Shown: piece by piece, positions 44,186 to 52,808 of the stretch | Position numbering within the stretch: position 1 is the first letter of the stretch | Layout: each line of letters starts with the position of its first letter | Assembly (NCBI RefSeq): GCF_000214705.1 | Contig: NC_015573.1 | Span: forward strand, 1,734,911 to 1,798,910 | Origin: Desulfofundulus kuznetsovii DSM 6115 | Lineage (GTDB): Bacteria > Bacillota > Desulfotomaculia > Desulfotomaculales > Desulfovirgulaceae | Reading direction: 5' to 3' | Length of the DNA stretch: 64,000 bases | The notes under the pieces: generated by a model | Database searches by the model: none | What the model was told of the DNA's origin: nothing | What the model saw: only the letters and a program-made list of their open reading frames with translations | Position numbers and translations under genes: made by a program

Positions 44186-44411
44186 TTGGAAACACCCTTT
44201 TTGTGGCTGCCGGTTCTTAATTATGAGTGCCGGCAGCCGGAATTTTTAGCGGCGGCACCCGGCGACGGCCTGCTGAAGCCGTGCGGCTTAATGGGGTCAT
44301 AACCGGACGCCGCCGGTGGTTCCATCATGGGCGGCGGTCGCCCTTCACCGCTCATATGCCCCCGGCATGACCGCCACCCGTGCGTCATGTAAATATTTTA
44401 CAATACATCTA

Positions 44412-45290
44412 CTACCGTTTCAGGTTGATCAGTTCCTCCAGCATGGTGTCGGAGACGGTAATAATCCGGGCGCTGGCCTGGTAGCCGCGCTGGGTGGTGA
44501 TCATATTGGTGAACTCGTCGGTCAGATCCACGTTGGACATCTCCAGGTAGCCGGACTCGATTTCACTGGACATCTTAGTATTATCCAGTCGGTTCTCTGA
44601 TCCACTTGCATCTGTTACGTCAAAATAGTTTTGACCTACTTTTTTAAGGCCTTCCGGATTAGGGAATGTGAAAAGGGCAACATAGGCATTCGGAGGTGTA
44701 TTTGAACCGATTTTAATTGTTAACTGGTTTCCTGCGGTATCATATGCAGTTATTTTACCATCTTTCCCTATGCTTATTGAGCCAACCACAGCAGCATTTC
44801 CTGTTGAATCGATAAATTGTATACTTCCAGGAGCAGTCCAAGTAGGGGAGGTTGCACCATCATTACCTATTCCTGTCAATAGATTGCCATTACTATCGAC
44901 CATAAACCCATTTTGATCAATGTAGAAAATACCGTTCCTTGTATAGACGCTCTTGCCACTCGTACCTGTTACTTTAAAGAACCCATTCCCTTGAATGGCC
45001 AGGTCCAGGGTGCGTCCGGTTCCTTGCAGTGCGCCTTGGCCCATATTGGTGCCTATTCCTGCTACAATAACACCAGTACCAACCTGAGACGGGTTGATTG
45101 AGCCTGCTCCTGAGGTGCCTCCCGTCGGAGCGCTGGGTGACTTGATCATTTGATAGACCATATCCTGGAAATTAGCCCGCTGGCTTTTAAAGCCCACGGT
45201 GTTCACGTTGGATATATTGTTGCCGATGACGTCCATGCGGATCTGGTGGTTTTTCATGCCGGCGACGCCGGCGAAAAGAGAGCGGATCAT
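44412..45290 (-). CDS. Flagellar hook-type protein, second FlgE paralogue
   Basis: A 292-residue protein of the FlgE/F/G family. The N-terminal SLFAGVAGMKNHQIRMDVIGNNISNVNTVGFKS, the middle LDLAIQGNGFFKVTGTSGKSVYTRNG and the C-terminal SNVDLTDEFTNMITTQRGYQASARIITVSDTMLEELINLKR are diagnostic. It lies just downstream of another FlgE-like gene, so this is a tandem duplication or a hook/rod pair. The central part (about 44580-45120) is about 41% GC while both ends are near 58%, as if the exposed domain had been swapped. Which of the two forms the hook is not clear from sequence. Confidence 0.8.
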   Translation of the reverse strand: MIRSLFAGVAGMKNHQIRMDVIGNNISNVNTVGFKSQRANFQDMVYQMIKSPSAPTGGTSGAGSINPSQVGTGVIVAGIGTNMGQGALQGTGRTLDLAIQGNGFFKVTGTSGKSVYTRNGIFYIDQNGFMVDSNGNLLTGIGNDGATSPTWTAPGSIQFIDSTGNAAVVGSISIGKDGKITAYDTAGNQLTIKIGSNTPPNAYVALFTFPNPEGLKKVGQNYFDVTDASGSENRLDNTKMSSEIESGYLEMSNVDLTDEFTNMITTQRGYQASARIITVSDTMLEELINLKR

Positions 45291-45459
45291 TTTTAATCCC
45301 TCCGGTTTTATAGGTAGCCCTCTTATACTTACAATTCTTACAAAGCAGAGGTTGATGGAAAAAGGGCAGCTGTTTTACCATCCTTGCGAACTGGCCTGTT
45401 CTCATTAACCGTCGCAGGACGAACCATCATACAGCATCTGACGGAATCCCGGCTGAATC

Positions 45460-46284
45460 TTAACGCTTCAGCTCAATGGTTTCCCGGAGCACCTCGTCGG
45501 AGGTGGTGAAGACCTTGGCGTTGGCTTCGTAGCCGCGCTGGGTGACGATCAGGTTGCCCAGTTCCGTGGCCAGGTCAACATTGGACATCTCCAGGCAACC
45601 GGACTCGATGGTGCCCAGGCCGTCCTTGCCCGGCGTTCCGTCCAGCCTTTCTCCGGCAGGACTTTCTTCGCCACCGTTCCCCGAAGCGTTATTGTCGGTA
45701 TATAGGTTGCCTCCCACCCTGGTCAGGCCGTTGGGGTTGGGGAAGCTGAACAGGCCGATTTGTTTATCATCGCTGGCGGTGCTGCCGTCGCTGTAGGTGA
45801 CGGAAATTTTCCCCATGTTTGAAACATTTATGGCAGCAACAGGTTTGGATACATCCAGTTGTATCTCGCTTCCGCTCTCGTCCACCAGCCTGAGGCCGCT
45901 GGAATTGACCAGATAGCCTTCCTTGTCCACTGAAAAAGAGCCTTCCCTGGTATAGTAAATTCTCTCTTCCCCGTCTTCATCGCTTGCTTTTAACCCGAAA
46001 AATCCGTTCCCGTTAATGGCCAGGTCCAGCGACCGGCCGGTTGGCACAAGCGACCCCTGGTTGAAGTTGTTGAGCACAGCGGCCAGCATTACGCCCGTTC
46101 CCATCTGGGAAGGATTGCTCTGGGCCGTGCCGGCGCGTATGGTTTGATAAAGGGTATCCTGAAAACTGGTCTGGGCCGCTTTGTACCCCGGGGTGTTTAT
46201 GTTGGCGATGTTGTTGGCCAGAACGTCCATGCGCGTGCGATGGCTGAGCATACCGGCCAGGCTGGTATATATCGACTGGATCAC
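45460..46284 (-). CDS. flgE: Flagellar hook protein FlgE
   Basis: A 274-residue hook-family protein, close in size to the short Bacillus hook protein. N-terminus IQSIYTSLAGMLSHRTRMDVLANNIANINTPGYKA, middle LDLAINGNGFFGLKASDEDGEERIYYTREG, C-terminus SNVDLATELGNLIVTQRGYEANAKVFTTSDEVLRETIELKR. Position after flgD and the small TIGR02530 gene is the usual one for flgE. I choose the GTG at 46284, eight bases after GAGGTGA; another GTG at 46296 has no such site. A 104-bp palindromic repeat lies just upstream. Confidence 0.85.
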   Translation of the reverse strand: MIQSIYTSLAGMLSHRTRMDVLANNIANINTPGYKAAQTSFQDTLYQTIRAGTAQSNPSQMGTGVMLAAVLNNFNQGSLVPTGRSLDLAINGNGFFGLKASDEDGEERIYYTREGSFSVDKEGYLVNSSGLRLVDESGSEIQLDVSKPVAAINVSNMGKISVTYSDGSTASDDKQIGLFSFPNPNGLTRVGGNLYTDNNASGNGGEESPAGERLDGTPGKDGLGTIESGCLEMSNVDLATELGNLIVTQRGYEANAKVFTTSDEVLRETIELKR

Positions 46285-46314
46285 TTTTATTCTCACCTCA
46301 CGTATATCTACGGG

Positions 46315-46418
46315 TAAATATTCAGTGAACCCGGTTGGATGCGGCGCTGTCCCCGCTCACTCCAATGCTTCGCGCCGACAGCACGCATCCTCCTCATAAC
46401 GGTTTCACTGAATATTTA
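46315..46418. repeat. 104-bp palindromic repeat, copy B
   Basis: Near-identical to copy A at 31812-31914, here between the TIGR02530 gene and flgE. Terminal inverted repeats are a perfect 15 bp, TAAATATTCAGTGAA and TTCACTGAATATTTA. Relative to copy A the arms carry a paired change (A-T to G-C), so base pairing has been conserved. Further GC-rich palindromic sequence follows at about 46490-46540. Confidence 0.85.
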
Positions 46419-46535
46419 CATCCACGGTTATTCCAACCACTTTTCCGACTTCGACTTCCGACTTCCGACGACTGACTTCCATTCAGCGCCGCCTCCGTCG
46501 TTCAGCGGTCGCACGGCCTCCTTGCGGTCCGGCCG

Positions 46536-46928
46536 TTACTCGACAATTATGGCTCCGTCAATGTTGGTGAAAACGCGTCCGGATTCGGAGTGGCGATCCA
46601 GGGCCGTTACTACCGTACGGTTCTGTACACTGGTTACCAATGCCAGGTCGTGGTATATAACCAGTGAATTCCTCACCCCCTTGCTGGCGGCCAGACTCAC
46701 CGCCCGGCTGATTTTTTCCATGTCGGCTTCGTTCAGGGTGATGTTGCGCTCCCGCAGGCGTTTTTCGGCATGGGCCGACAGTTTCAGCCGGCCCCCGTCC
46801 ATTTCCCGGCGCAGCACTTCCCTGAAAGAGCCCGTTTGGGATGCCTTGTCTTGCTTTTCAGGACGGCCTTCCCGGGAAACCGGGAGAGCCAGCGGTGCAG
46901 GCAAAAGTCCGTGAATCTTGACATCCAT
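46536..46928 (-). CDS. Flagellar operon protein, TIGR02530 family
   Basis: A 130-residue protein typical of Firmicute fla/che operons between flgD and flgE. The conserved part is SFREVLRREMDGGRLKLSAHAEKRLRERNITLNEADMEKISRAVSLAASKGVRNSLVIYHDLALVTSVQNRTVVTALDR. It is needed for motility in some clostridia but its molecular role is not settled; a regulatory function in hook assembly has been suggested. Start codon lies 1 bp after the flgD stop. Confidence 0.85.
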   Translation of the reverse strand: MDVKIHGLLPAPLALPVSREGRPEKQDKASQTGSFREVLRREMDGGRLKLSAHAEKRLRERNITLNEADMEKISRAVSLAASKGVRNSLVIYHDLALVTSVQNRTVVTALDRHSESGRVFTNIDGAIIVE

Positions 46929-47333
46929 TTAACTCCGGATCTCCTTTACCGTATCATAGTCATAGGGAGTGCCGTTGATCACCAGTTTGATGCCGTTTTC
47001 GTTAATAATGAGCTTTTCCACCGTTCCCTCAACGTCCCGGCCGTCCTCCCCCACCGCCGTCACCTGCTTGCCAACCAGATTGGCAGTCAGCGAGAGCTCC
47101 TGTGTCCGCAGCAACACCTCCATGTTCTTATTGAAGTTCATGATCTGCTCCAGGGCCGTAATTTGCGTCATCTGGGTCATGAACTGGTCCTGGTCCATGG
47201 GACTCATGGGGTTCTGGTAGCGCAGTTGGGCAACCAGAATTTGTAAAAAGGCGTCCTTGTCCAGTTCCTTTTTGGCCGGTTGAAATTTGTCCTGCGGATT
47301 GTAGTAGATACTGCTTGCTGAATTTACTTCCAT
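46929..47333 (-). CDS. flgD: Flagellar hook capping protein FlgD
   Basis: A 134-residue FlgD. The conserved N-terminal core is LDKDAFLQILVAQLRYQNPMSPMDQDQFMTQMTQITALEQIMNFNKNM, followed by a short TUDOR-like segment (LVGKQVTAVGEDGRDVEGTVEKL). It lacks the longer C-terminal Fn-III-like domain of enterobacterial FlgD, as is normal in Firmicutes. It caps the growing hook and is exported. ATG with AGGTGGGA ahead. Confidence 0.93.
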   Translation of the reverse strand: MEVNSASSIYYNPQDKFQPAKKELDKDAFLQILVAQLRYQNPMSPMDQDQFMTQMTQITALEQIMNFNKNMEVLLRTQELSLTANLVGKQVTAVGEDGRDVEGTVEKLIINENGIKLVINGTPYDYDTVKEIRS

Positions 47334-47348
47334 CTGTACATCCCACCT

Positions 47349-48995
47349 TTAAACGAAAAGGTTGATACCACCCGGCAATGGATGTGCCGGCGGTTCTTGC
47401 CCGGTACTGCCGCCCGGTCTTTCGCCGGAACCGCTGTGCTGCCGCCCGTAATGGTATCCCGGTTGCTGGTAATCACTCCGGGGCGGGAGACCGCCCTCAT
47501 GTCCTACTGATACCGAAGCGCTGTGGAGGTGTAGATTCTGGGCGGCCAGGGCCTCGCGCAGCTGGGGCAGAGCACTTTCAATGGCGTCCCCGGCGGCGGG
47601 GTTACTGGCGAGGAAGTGGGCGCTTACATCCCCGTGCCGGTAGATCAGGCGGATCATAACCTCACCCAGGTGCTCCGGCTCAAGCTTGAACCAGAGGTGG
47701 GTCTGCCCCTCGATTTGCCGTGCCACGGCCTGCTGCAGCACCCGTGAGATCAAGCCGGGCATCTGGAGCAGGTTGACGCTTTCCCGGTGGATTATCGGAG
47801 CTGAAGGATCACTGGAAGCACCGGTTATTTCTCCCCCGCCGGGATTGTCCAACAGATACTGTACAGCGTTGTTGCCCGGAGGGATATCCCTGCCCGCGTT
47901 ACTGCGAATCATGGCAAAAGATGTCATATTTTGTGTAGTCTCCCGGGTCAGCATATTTGGAGGTATTTCAAGTATCCGGGCTTTGCCCGGCACTGCCACG
48001 TTCACCGGGCCACTACTTTTCTCTGCAGCCTCAACCGGTACCGGATCACCGGTAACTCCCCGGCTTCCAAGCGCATGTAAGGGCGGGCTTTTCTCCAGCG
48101 GCGACTCCCGGGCCACGGTTCCGGCAAATTCTTCACCTGGGCCGGGGTTTTTGTAGCCTCCGCTCTCCGGCCCTGCCACTCCCGGGGAAACGCCGGTCCA
48201 TTCCTGCTGCAGCCGGAACAGTAATGTTTCCGGCCGGCCAGCCTCCACTGCTCTCGTGTGCGGGATACCAACGGCCGTTGCATGCGGCCTTATATGGGAC
48301 GTTTCCGGCGTGGAAGATTTTAACATGTCTTCTGAACCGGGGGGAAGCACACCGGGTAAAGCGCCACTTTCCCCAGCGGCAGTATTTCCTTGCGGGAAGG
48401 CTGTACCTGCACCCTGAATACCCCCCGCTCCATTTTCCTGCAGGTGCTGCAGGATTAATGTCCTCAAGCGGTTCAGGACCATCGGTCCCGCTTCCGGGCC
48501 GGTTTGGCCAGCCGGGGTAAACGGGAAACCGAACTCGCCGTGACCGGCTGCGCGTGCTGCTCCATTTATCCCGTTCCGCAGCAGATAATGGAGAAGCTCT
48601 GCCGCATCAAGGCCCGGGACTGCCGCCAGGAGGGCTGTCCAATCACCGGACATCCTGGTCCCGTGTTTCCCGGTGTTCTCTCCTGCCACCTTCCCGGAGT
48701 TGTTCAATACAGGTGTGGGTGGTTCGTCGAAAATACTGTCGTGAGACGGCAACAGGGAAATGAGACCGGTAAAAGGCTCCTGAAAAGAGCCGGCATCTGG
48801 CCCCTGGTTGCCGCCGGTTTCCGTACCGGTGTTTAAATCCCCACCGGCTGCGTTTGCAGCGTCTGTACCTTCCCCGGTTATACCCAGCAGCTGCATTAAT
48901 AAGGAAAGAAACGTGCTGGAACCGGATGCGCCGGCGGCAATGCCGCCTGGAGAAAATGGCCGTTCCGGCGCCGGGGAGACAAAATTAATTTCCAT
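47349..48995 (-). CDS. fliK: Flagellar hook-length control protein FliK
   Basis: A 548-residue FliK. The first ~430 residues are a Gly/Pro/Ala-rich, weakly conserved ruler region. The C-terminal domain (GLISRVLQQAVARQIEGQTHLWFKLEPEHLGEVMIRLIYRHGDVSAHFLASNPAAGDAIESALPQLREAL) is the conserved Flg_hook/FlhB-contacting part containing LxPxxLGxVxV. It measures hook length and flips FlhB specificity. The ATG at 48995 is preceded by AGGAGGTG; the longer in-frame reading to 49070 runs through this site. A tiny open frame with its own perfect ribosome binding site precedes it (49016-49045). Confidence 0.9.
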   Translation of the reverse strand: MEINFVSPAPERPFSPGGIAAGASGSSTFLSLLMQLLGITGEGTDAANAAGGDLNTGTETGGNQGPDAGSFQEPFTGLISLLPSHDSIFDEPPTPVLNNSGKVAGENTGKHGTRMSGDWTALLAAVPGLDAAELLHYLLRNGINGAARAAGHGEFGFPFTPAGQTGPEAGPMVLNRLRTLILQHLQENGAGGIQGAGTAFPQGNTAAGESGALPGVLPPGSEDMLKSSTPETSHIRPHATAVGIPHTRAVEAGRPETLLFRLQQEWTGVSPGVAGPESGGYKNPGPGEEFAGTVARESPLEKSPPLHALGSRGVTGDPVPVEAAEKSSGPVNVAVPGKARILEIPPNMLTRETTQNMTSFAMIRSNAGRDIPPGNNAVQYLLDNPGGGEITGASSDPSAPIIHRESVNLLQMPGLISRVLQQAVARQIEGQTHLWFKLEPEHLGEVMIRLIYRHGDVSAHFLASNPAAGDAIESALPQLREALAAQNLHLHSASVSVGHEGGLPPRSDYQQPGYHYGRQHSGSGERPGGSTGQEPPAHPLPGGINLFV

Positions 48996-49119
48996 GAACG
49001 TTTCACCTCCTTTTTCTAAAATCTTCCTTCTCGTTTTTGTGCCATCACCTCCTCCGACAAGCCTGAACACTGCAGCACCTGTCCCGCCGGGTCAAATGAT
49101 CCCGCAGGCAGCTTACTGC

Positions 49120-49557
49120 TTAATTCCGGCGGCACCAGAACCGCCTGAGCCCTTGTTCGTCCGTTTCCTTTTGTTCGGCCCGGTTTGCCTGCAGGATGTG
49201 GGCGTGAAGTTGCTTTTCCTTAAGCCTTTGTAAAACCATTCTCTGGCGCCGGGCCTCAAAGGCTTCCATCCGGCAGCGCATCAGCTTCTCATTGGCCCTG
49301 GCCACCTCTTCCCGACAGCGGTTCCGGTCATTTATAAGCCACTCCCGCCAGAGCACCAGGTGAAATTCGTTTTCCGGCCGCATTGGCCCAACGCTGCAAC
49401 CGGCAAAGCTTTCTTCCAGCAGGGAGGTTGTCCTGTTCAGCTCTTCCACCCGGTCCAGGTATTCCCGCTGTGCCCGGGAGTGGGCCAGGATGGCCTGCTC
49501 TTCCTTCTGTTCCCTGAACTGCAGTACGGGCTGCAGGCGAAAATGAAATTTGCGCAT
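49120..49557 (-). CDS. fliJ: Flagellar export chaperone FliJ
   Basis: A 145-residue almost fully coiled-coil protein (FRLQPVLQFREQKEEQAILAHSRAQREYLDRVEELNRTTSLLEES). The start MRKFHFRLQPVLQFRE is typical for FliJ, which sits in the FliI hexamer and links it to FlhA. I use the ATG at 49557, 7 nt after AAGGAGT; an in-frame GTG three codons earlier lies within that spacing. Upstream is fliI. Confidence 0.88.
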   Translation of the reverse strand: MRKFHFRLQPVLQFREQKEEQAILAHSRAQREYLDRVEELNRTTSLLEESFAGCSVGPMRPENEFHLVLWREWLINDRNRCREEVARANEKLMRCRMEAFEARRQRMVLQRLKEKQLHAHILQANRAEQKETDEQGLRRFWCRRN

Positions 49558-49638
49558 GCCAGACACTCCTTAACCTTCAGGTGTGTAACAATCAGCACCG
49601 AAAGCGGCGGCCATTCTACCGCCGGACGGGCCAATCGT

Positions 49639-50955
49639 CTATCCGGGATCCGGTAAGGTTTCCATTGTTTCCTCAAAGCTGCTGTACTCGTGCATGTCCT
49701 GGCGTAAAAACTGCACAATACGGGGATAGGCCTTTACTGCGGCGTCAACCTGGGGGTTGGTCCCGGCTACGTAAGCGCCGATGTTGATTAAATCCTCCGA
49801 CTGGCGGTAGGTGGCCAGCAGATCCCGTAGCCTGCCGGCCCGGGTCAGGTGTTCTGCGTCCACAATCTCCGGCATTACCCGGCTCACGCTCTGTAATACA
49901 TCAATGGCCGGGTAGTGGTTTTGGGCCGCCATTTCCCGGGACAGGACGATATGCCCGTCCAGAATGCCCCGCACCGCATCGGTAATTGGCTCATTCAGAT
50001 CGTCCCCTTCCACCAGCACGGTATAAAAGGCGGTGATGGAACCCGTAGCCCCCATCCCGGATCGTTCCAGCAACCGGGGCAACAGGGCAAAAACCGAAGG
50101 GGTGTAACCCCGGGTGGCCGGGGGTTCGCCGATGGCCAGACCCACCTCCCGCTGGGCCATGGCAAAACGGGTGATCGAGTCCATGAGAAGCAGTACGTCT
50201 TTACCCCGGTCGCGGAAATATTCGGCAATGGCGCTGGCCAGAAAGGCGGCCTTTACCCGCACCAGCGCCGGCTGGTCCGAAGTGGCGGCCACCACCACTG
50301 AACGGGCCAGTCCTTCAGGACCCAGGTCCCCTTCAATGAAGTCCCGCACTTCCCTGCCCCGTTCCCCCACCAGGGCGATCACATTCACATCGGCACTGCT
50401 GTACCGGGCCACCATGCCCAGAAGCGTGCTCTTGCCCACCCCGCTGCCGGCAAATATGCCCAGGCGCTGTCCCCGGCCGCAGGTGAGAAAGGCATCGATG
50501 GCCCGTACCCCGGTGGAAAATATCTGTGTGATGCGCTGTCTGGACAGGGGGTTGGGCGGGGAGTTGTCCACCGGTACGTAACACTGGTCCGGAGCAATGA
50601 GCTCCCGGCCGTCCATGGGCCGGCCCAGCCCGTCCAGCACCCGTCCCAGGAGGTGTTCTCCCACCGCCACCGACAGGCCCCGGCCCCGGGGCACCACGCT
50701 GCAGCCGGGGAAAATACCCCGCAGTTCCCCCAGGGGCATGAGCAGGGTGACATCTTCCCGGAAACCCACCACTTCGGTCACCACCGGTGCTTCGCCGGGC
50801 ACGTGGATGTCGCAGATTTCACCGATGCGGGCGGCAATGCCCCGCACCTCCACGGTCAGGCCGATGACCCGTACCACCTGCCCGGTGGGGCGCAGCAGTT
50901 TGGCCGCCCGCACCCGCCGGCGCCAGCGTTCCAGGTCGATTTGGGGTAAAGCCAT
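49639..50955 (-). CDS. fliI: Flagellum-specific ATPase FliI
   Basis: A type III secretion ATPase of about 438 residues related to F1-beta. Walker A is [14 protein letters not shown] (~165), Walker B region [45 protein letters not shown] is diagnostic. It powers unfolding and loading of export substrates with FliH and FliJ. The ATG at 50955 has GTGGGGAT at a normal distance; a GTG at 50970 is also possible. Follows fliH by 36 bp. Confidence 0.95.
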   Translation of the reverse strand: MALPQIDLERWRRRVRAAKLLRPTGQVVRVIGLTVEVRGIAARIGEICDIHVPGEAPVVTEVVGFREDVTLLMPLGELRGIFPGCSVVPRGRGLSVAVGEHLLGRVLDGLGRPMDGRELIAPDQCYVPVDNSPPNPLSRQRITQIFSTGVRAIDAFLTCGRGQRLGIFAGSGVGKSTLLGMVARYSSADVNVIALVGERGREVRDFIEGDLGPEGLARSVVVAATSDQPALVRVKAAFLASAIAEYFRDRGKDVLLLMDSITRFAMAQREVGLAIGEPPATRGYTPSVFALLPRLLERSGMGATGSITAFYTVLVEGDDLNEPITDAVRGILDGHIVLSREMAAQNHYPAIDVLQSVSRVMPEIVDAEHLTRAGRLRDLLATYRQSEDLINIGAYVAGTNPQVDAAVKAYPRIVQFLRQDMHEYSSFEETMETLPDPG

Positions 50956-50991
50956 CTGCGTTATCCCCACTTTCCAATCCAGCCTTAGAAA

Positions 50992-51804
50992 CTATGAGGG
51001 ATCCGCCCTCCCTTGCCCGGCGACCTGCAGCCCTGCTTCCCGCAGCACTTCCTCCAGGGCCTGCCAGCGTGACTCAAGGGTGGCGTCCACCCTGCCGTCG
51101 GCCGTTTCGATGCGGCACCCACCCGGTTCTATGGCCGGGTCGCCTATAATATTCAGGACCGTTCCGGGGGGCAGGGCAAGGAGTATTTCCTCCCGTCTTT
51201 CTTCCATCAATTGCTTCTGTTCCGGGTTTACATAAATAACCACCTGTTCCCGTATCCGGGCCGCTTCCAGAGCTTCCCGCACTATATTCAGCACTATGGC
51301 GGGGTCGATGGTCAACTGGGCGGCCACAATTTTTTCCGCCATTTCCCGGGCCAGGGCCACCACTTCTCCCTCCAGGTTTTCCAGGGTGGCGCGGCGGATT
51401 TCTTCGGCCTGCTGCAGTACCTGGCGGGCTTCTTCCCTCAAGGTACGGGCTTCGGCCGCAGCATCTTCCACGGCTTTGCGGTAACCTTCCCGGTAACCTT
51501 CCTCCCACCCTTCCTGCAGCCCTTCTTCCCGGGCTCTGGCGGCCGTTTCCCGGGCCAGAACCTCCGCTTCGTGCCGTGCCTTTTCCAGTATGGCTGCGGC
51601 TTCCCTTTGAGCCGCAGCCAGGATTTCTTCGTTTTTTGCCCGGGTTTCATCCGGAGAAACCATCTGCCCCCGGCCGTTCCCGCTGCCCTCGTGGTGTTCG
51701 TCCCGGTTTAAAGGCAGTACGGGAAAGTCATAGCGGAGAGCTATAAAGACGGGGTCCTCATCGCAGGATACGCTCCCCCGGATGATCCTAAATGATGATC
51801 GCAT
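50992..51804 (-). CDS. fliH: Flagellar export regulator FliH
   Basis: About 270 residues. A central coiled coil rich in Ala/Glu carries GxxxG-type repeats (EEGLQEGWEEGYREGYRKA, ~120) typical of FliH, and the C-terminal domain (ALAREMAEKIVAAQLTIDPAIVLNIVREALEAAR ... IGDPAIEPGGCRIETADGRVDATLESRW) resembles the V-ATPase E subunit. It binds and restrains FliI. The start is set at ATG 51804 after GGGGTGG; a GTG at 51813 is an alternative. It overlaps the fliG end. Confidence 0.9.
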   Translation of the reverse strand: MRSSFRIIRGSVSCDEDPVFIALRYDFPVLPLNRDEHHEGSGNGRGQMVSPDETRAKNEEILAAAQREAAAILEKARHEAEVLARETAARAREEGLQEGWEEGYREGYRKAVEDAAAEARTLREEARQVLQQAEEIRRATLENLEGEVVALAREMAEKIVAAQLTIDPAIVLNIVREALEAARIREQVVIYVNPEQKQLMEERREEILLALPPGTVLNIIGDPAIEPGGCRIETADGRVDATLESRWQALEEVLREAGLQVAGQGRADPS

Positions 51805-52801
51805 CCTCTCCACCCCGTGCGATAATAATTTCGCCCGTTTCGTCCAGACGGCGGATAATCTGCACTATGCGCTGCTGGGCTTCTTCCACATCCCGCAGCC
51901 GTACCGGCCCCATGAACTGAATTTCCTCCCGCAGCATATCGGCCGCCCGGCGGGACATGTTCTTGAAGATGCGCTCGTTGACTTCCTCGTTGGCCCCCCG
52001 CATGGCCTTGGCCAGGTCCTTGGTATCCACTTCCCGCAGAACCCGCTGGATGGCCGTATCGTGGAGCTTGACAATATCTTCGAAAACAAACATCATCTTG
52101 CGCACCTCGTCGGCCAGGTCGGGATCGGAAACCTCCAGTTCTTCCAGGATGGTTTTTTCGGTGCTGCGGTCCACCCGGTTTAAAATGTTGACCAGAGTTT
52201 TCACACCACCCACCATCTGATCCTGTTGAACCACCATCGAGAGCTTTCTTTCCAGAACCTTTTCCACTTCTTTCACTACCTCCGGGGGTGTACGGTCGAT
52301 AACCGCTATCCGCCGGGCGATATCGCTCTGCTTTTCCGGAGGCAGGGAGGAAAGGATCAGTGCCGCCTGCTCCGGCACCAGGTGGGTGATGATCAGGGCG
52401 ATGGTCTGGGGGTGTTCGTCCCGGATGAAGTTGAGCAGATGCTTGGGGTCGGTCCGGCGCAGGTTGCTGAAAGGAACTTTCTGAATGGCTACCGACACTT
52501 TGTTAAGGATTTCCTCCGCCCGTTGGGGACCCACGGCTTTTTCCAGTACTTCCCGGGCATACTTGTAACCGCCGTGCATCAGGTATTCCCGGGCCTTGCT
52601 CAGCTCCAGAAATTCTTCCAGCACCGCCTGCTGGATTTCTTTCGGTACGCTCTCCATCATGGAGATTTGCTGGGTAAGCATCTCTATTTCATCATCGGGA
52701 AAATGTTTCAAGACCCTGGCGGACAGGTCCGCCCCCAGAGCAATCAGGACGATGGCCGCTTTTTGAACACCAGTTAACTGACCGCTGAACCTGCCGTTCA
52801 T
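51788..52801 (-). CDS. fliG: Flagellar motor switch protein FliG
   Basis: A 337-residue rotor protein. The N domain (LTGVQKAAIVLIALGADLSARVLKHF) binds FliF, the middle holds EHPQTIALIITHL, and the C domain carries the charged torque helix (DLAKAMRGANEEVNERIFKNMSRRAADMLREEIQFMGPVRLRDVEEAQQRIV). Standard length. It transmits torque from the stators. Immediately downstream of fliF by 7 bp. Confidence 0.96.
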   Translation of the reverse strand: MNGRFSGQLTGVQKAAIVLIALGADLSARVLKHFPDDEIEMLTQQISMMESVPKEIQQAVLEEFLELSKAREYLMHGGYKYAREVLEKAVGPQRAEEILNKVSVAIQKVPFSNLRRTDPKHLLNFIRDEHPQTIALIITHLVPEQAALILSSLPPEKQSDIARRIAVIDRTPPEVVKEVEKVLERKLSMVVQQDQMVGGVKTLVNILNRVDRSTEKTILEELEVSDPDLADEVRKMMFVFEDIVKLHDTAIQRVLREVDTKDLAKAMRGANEEVNERIFKNMSRRAADMLREEIQFMGPVRLRDVEEAQQRIVQIIRRLDETGEIIIARGGEDAIII

Positions 52802-52808
52802 GATGCAC

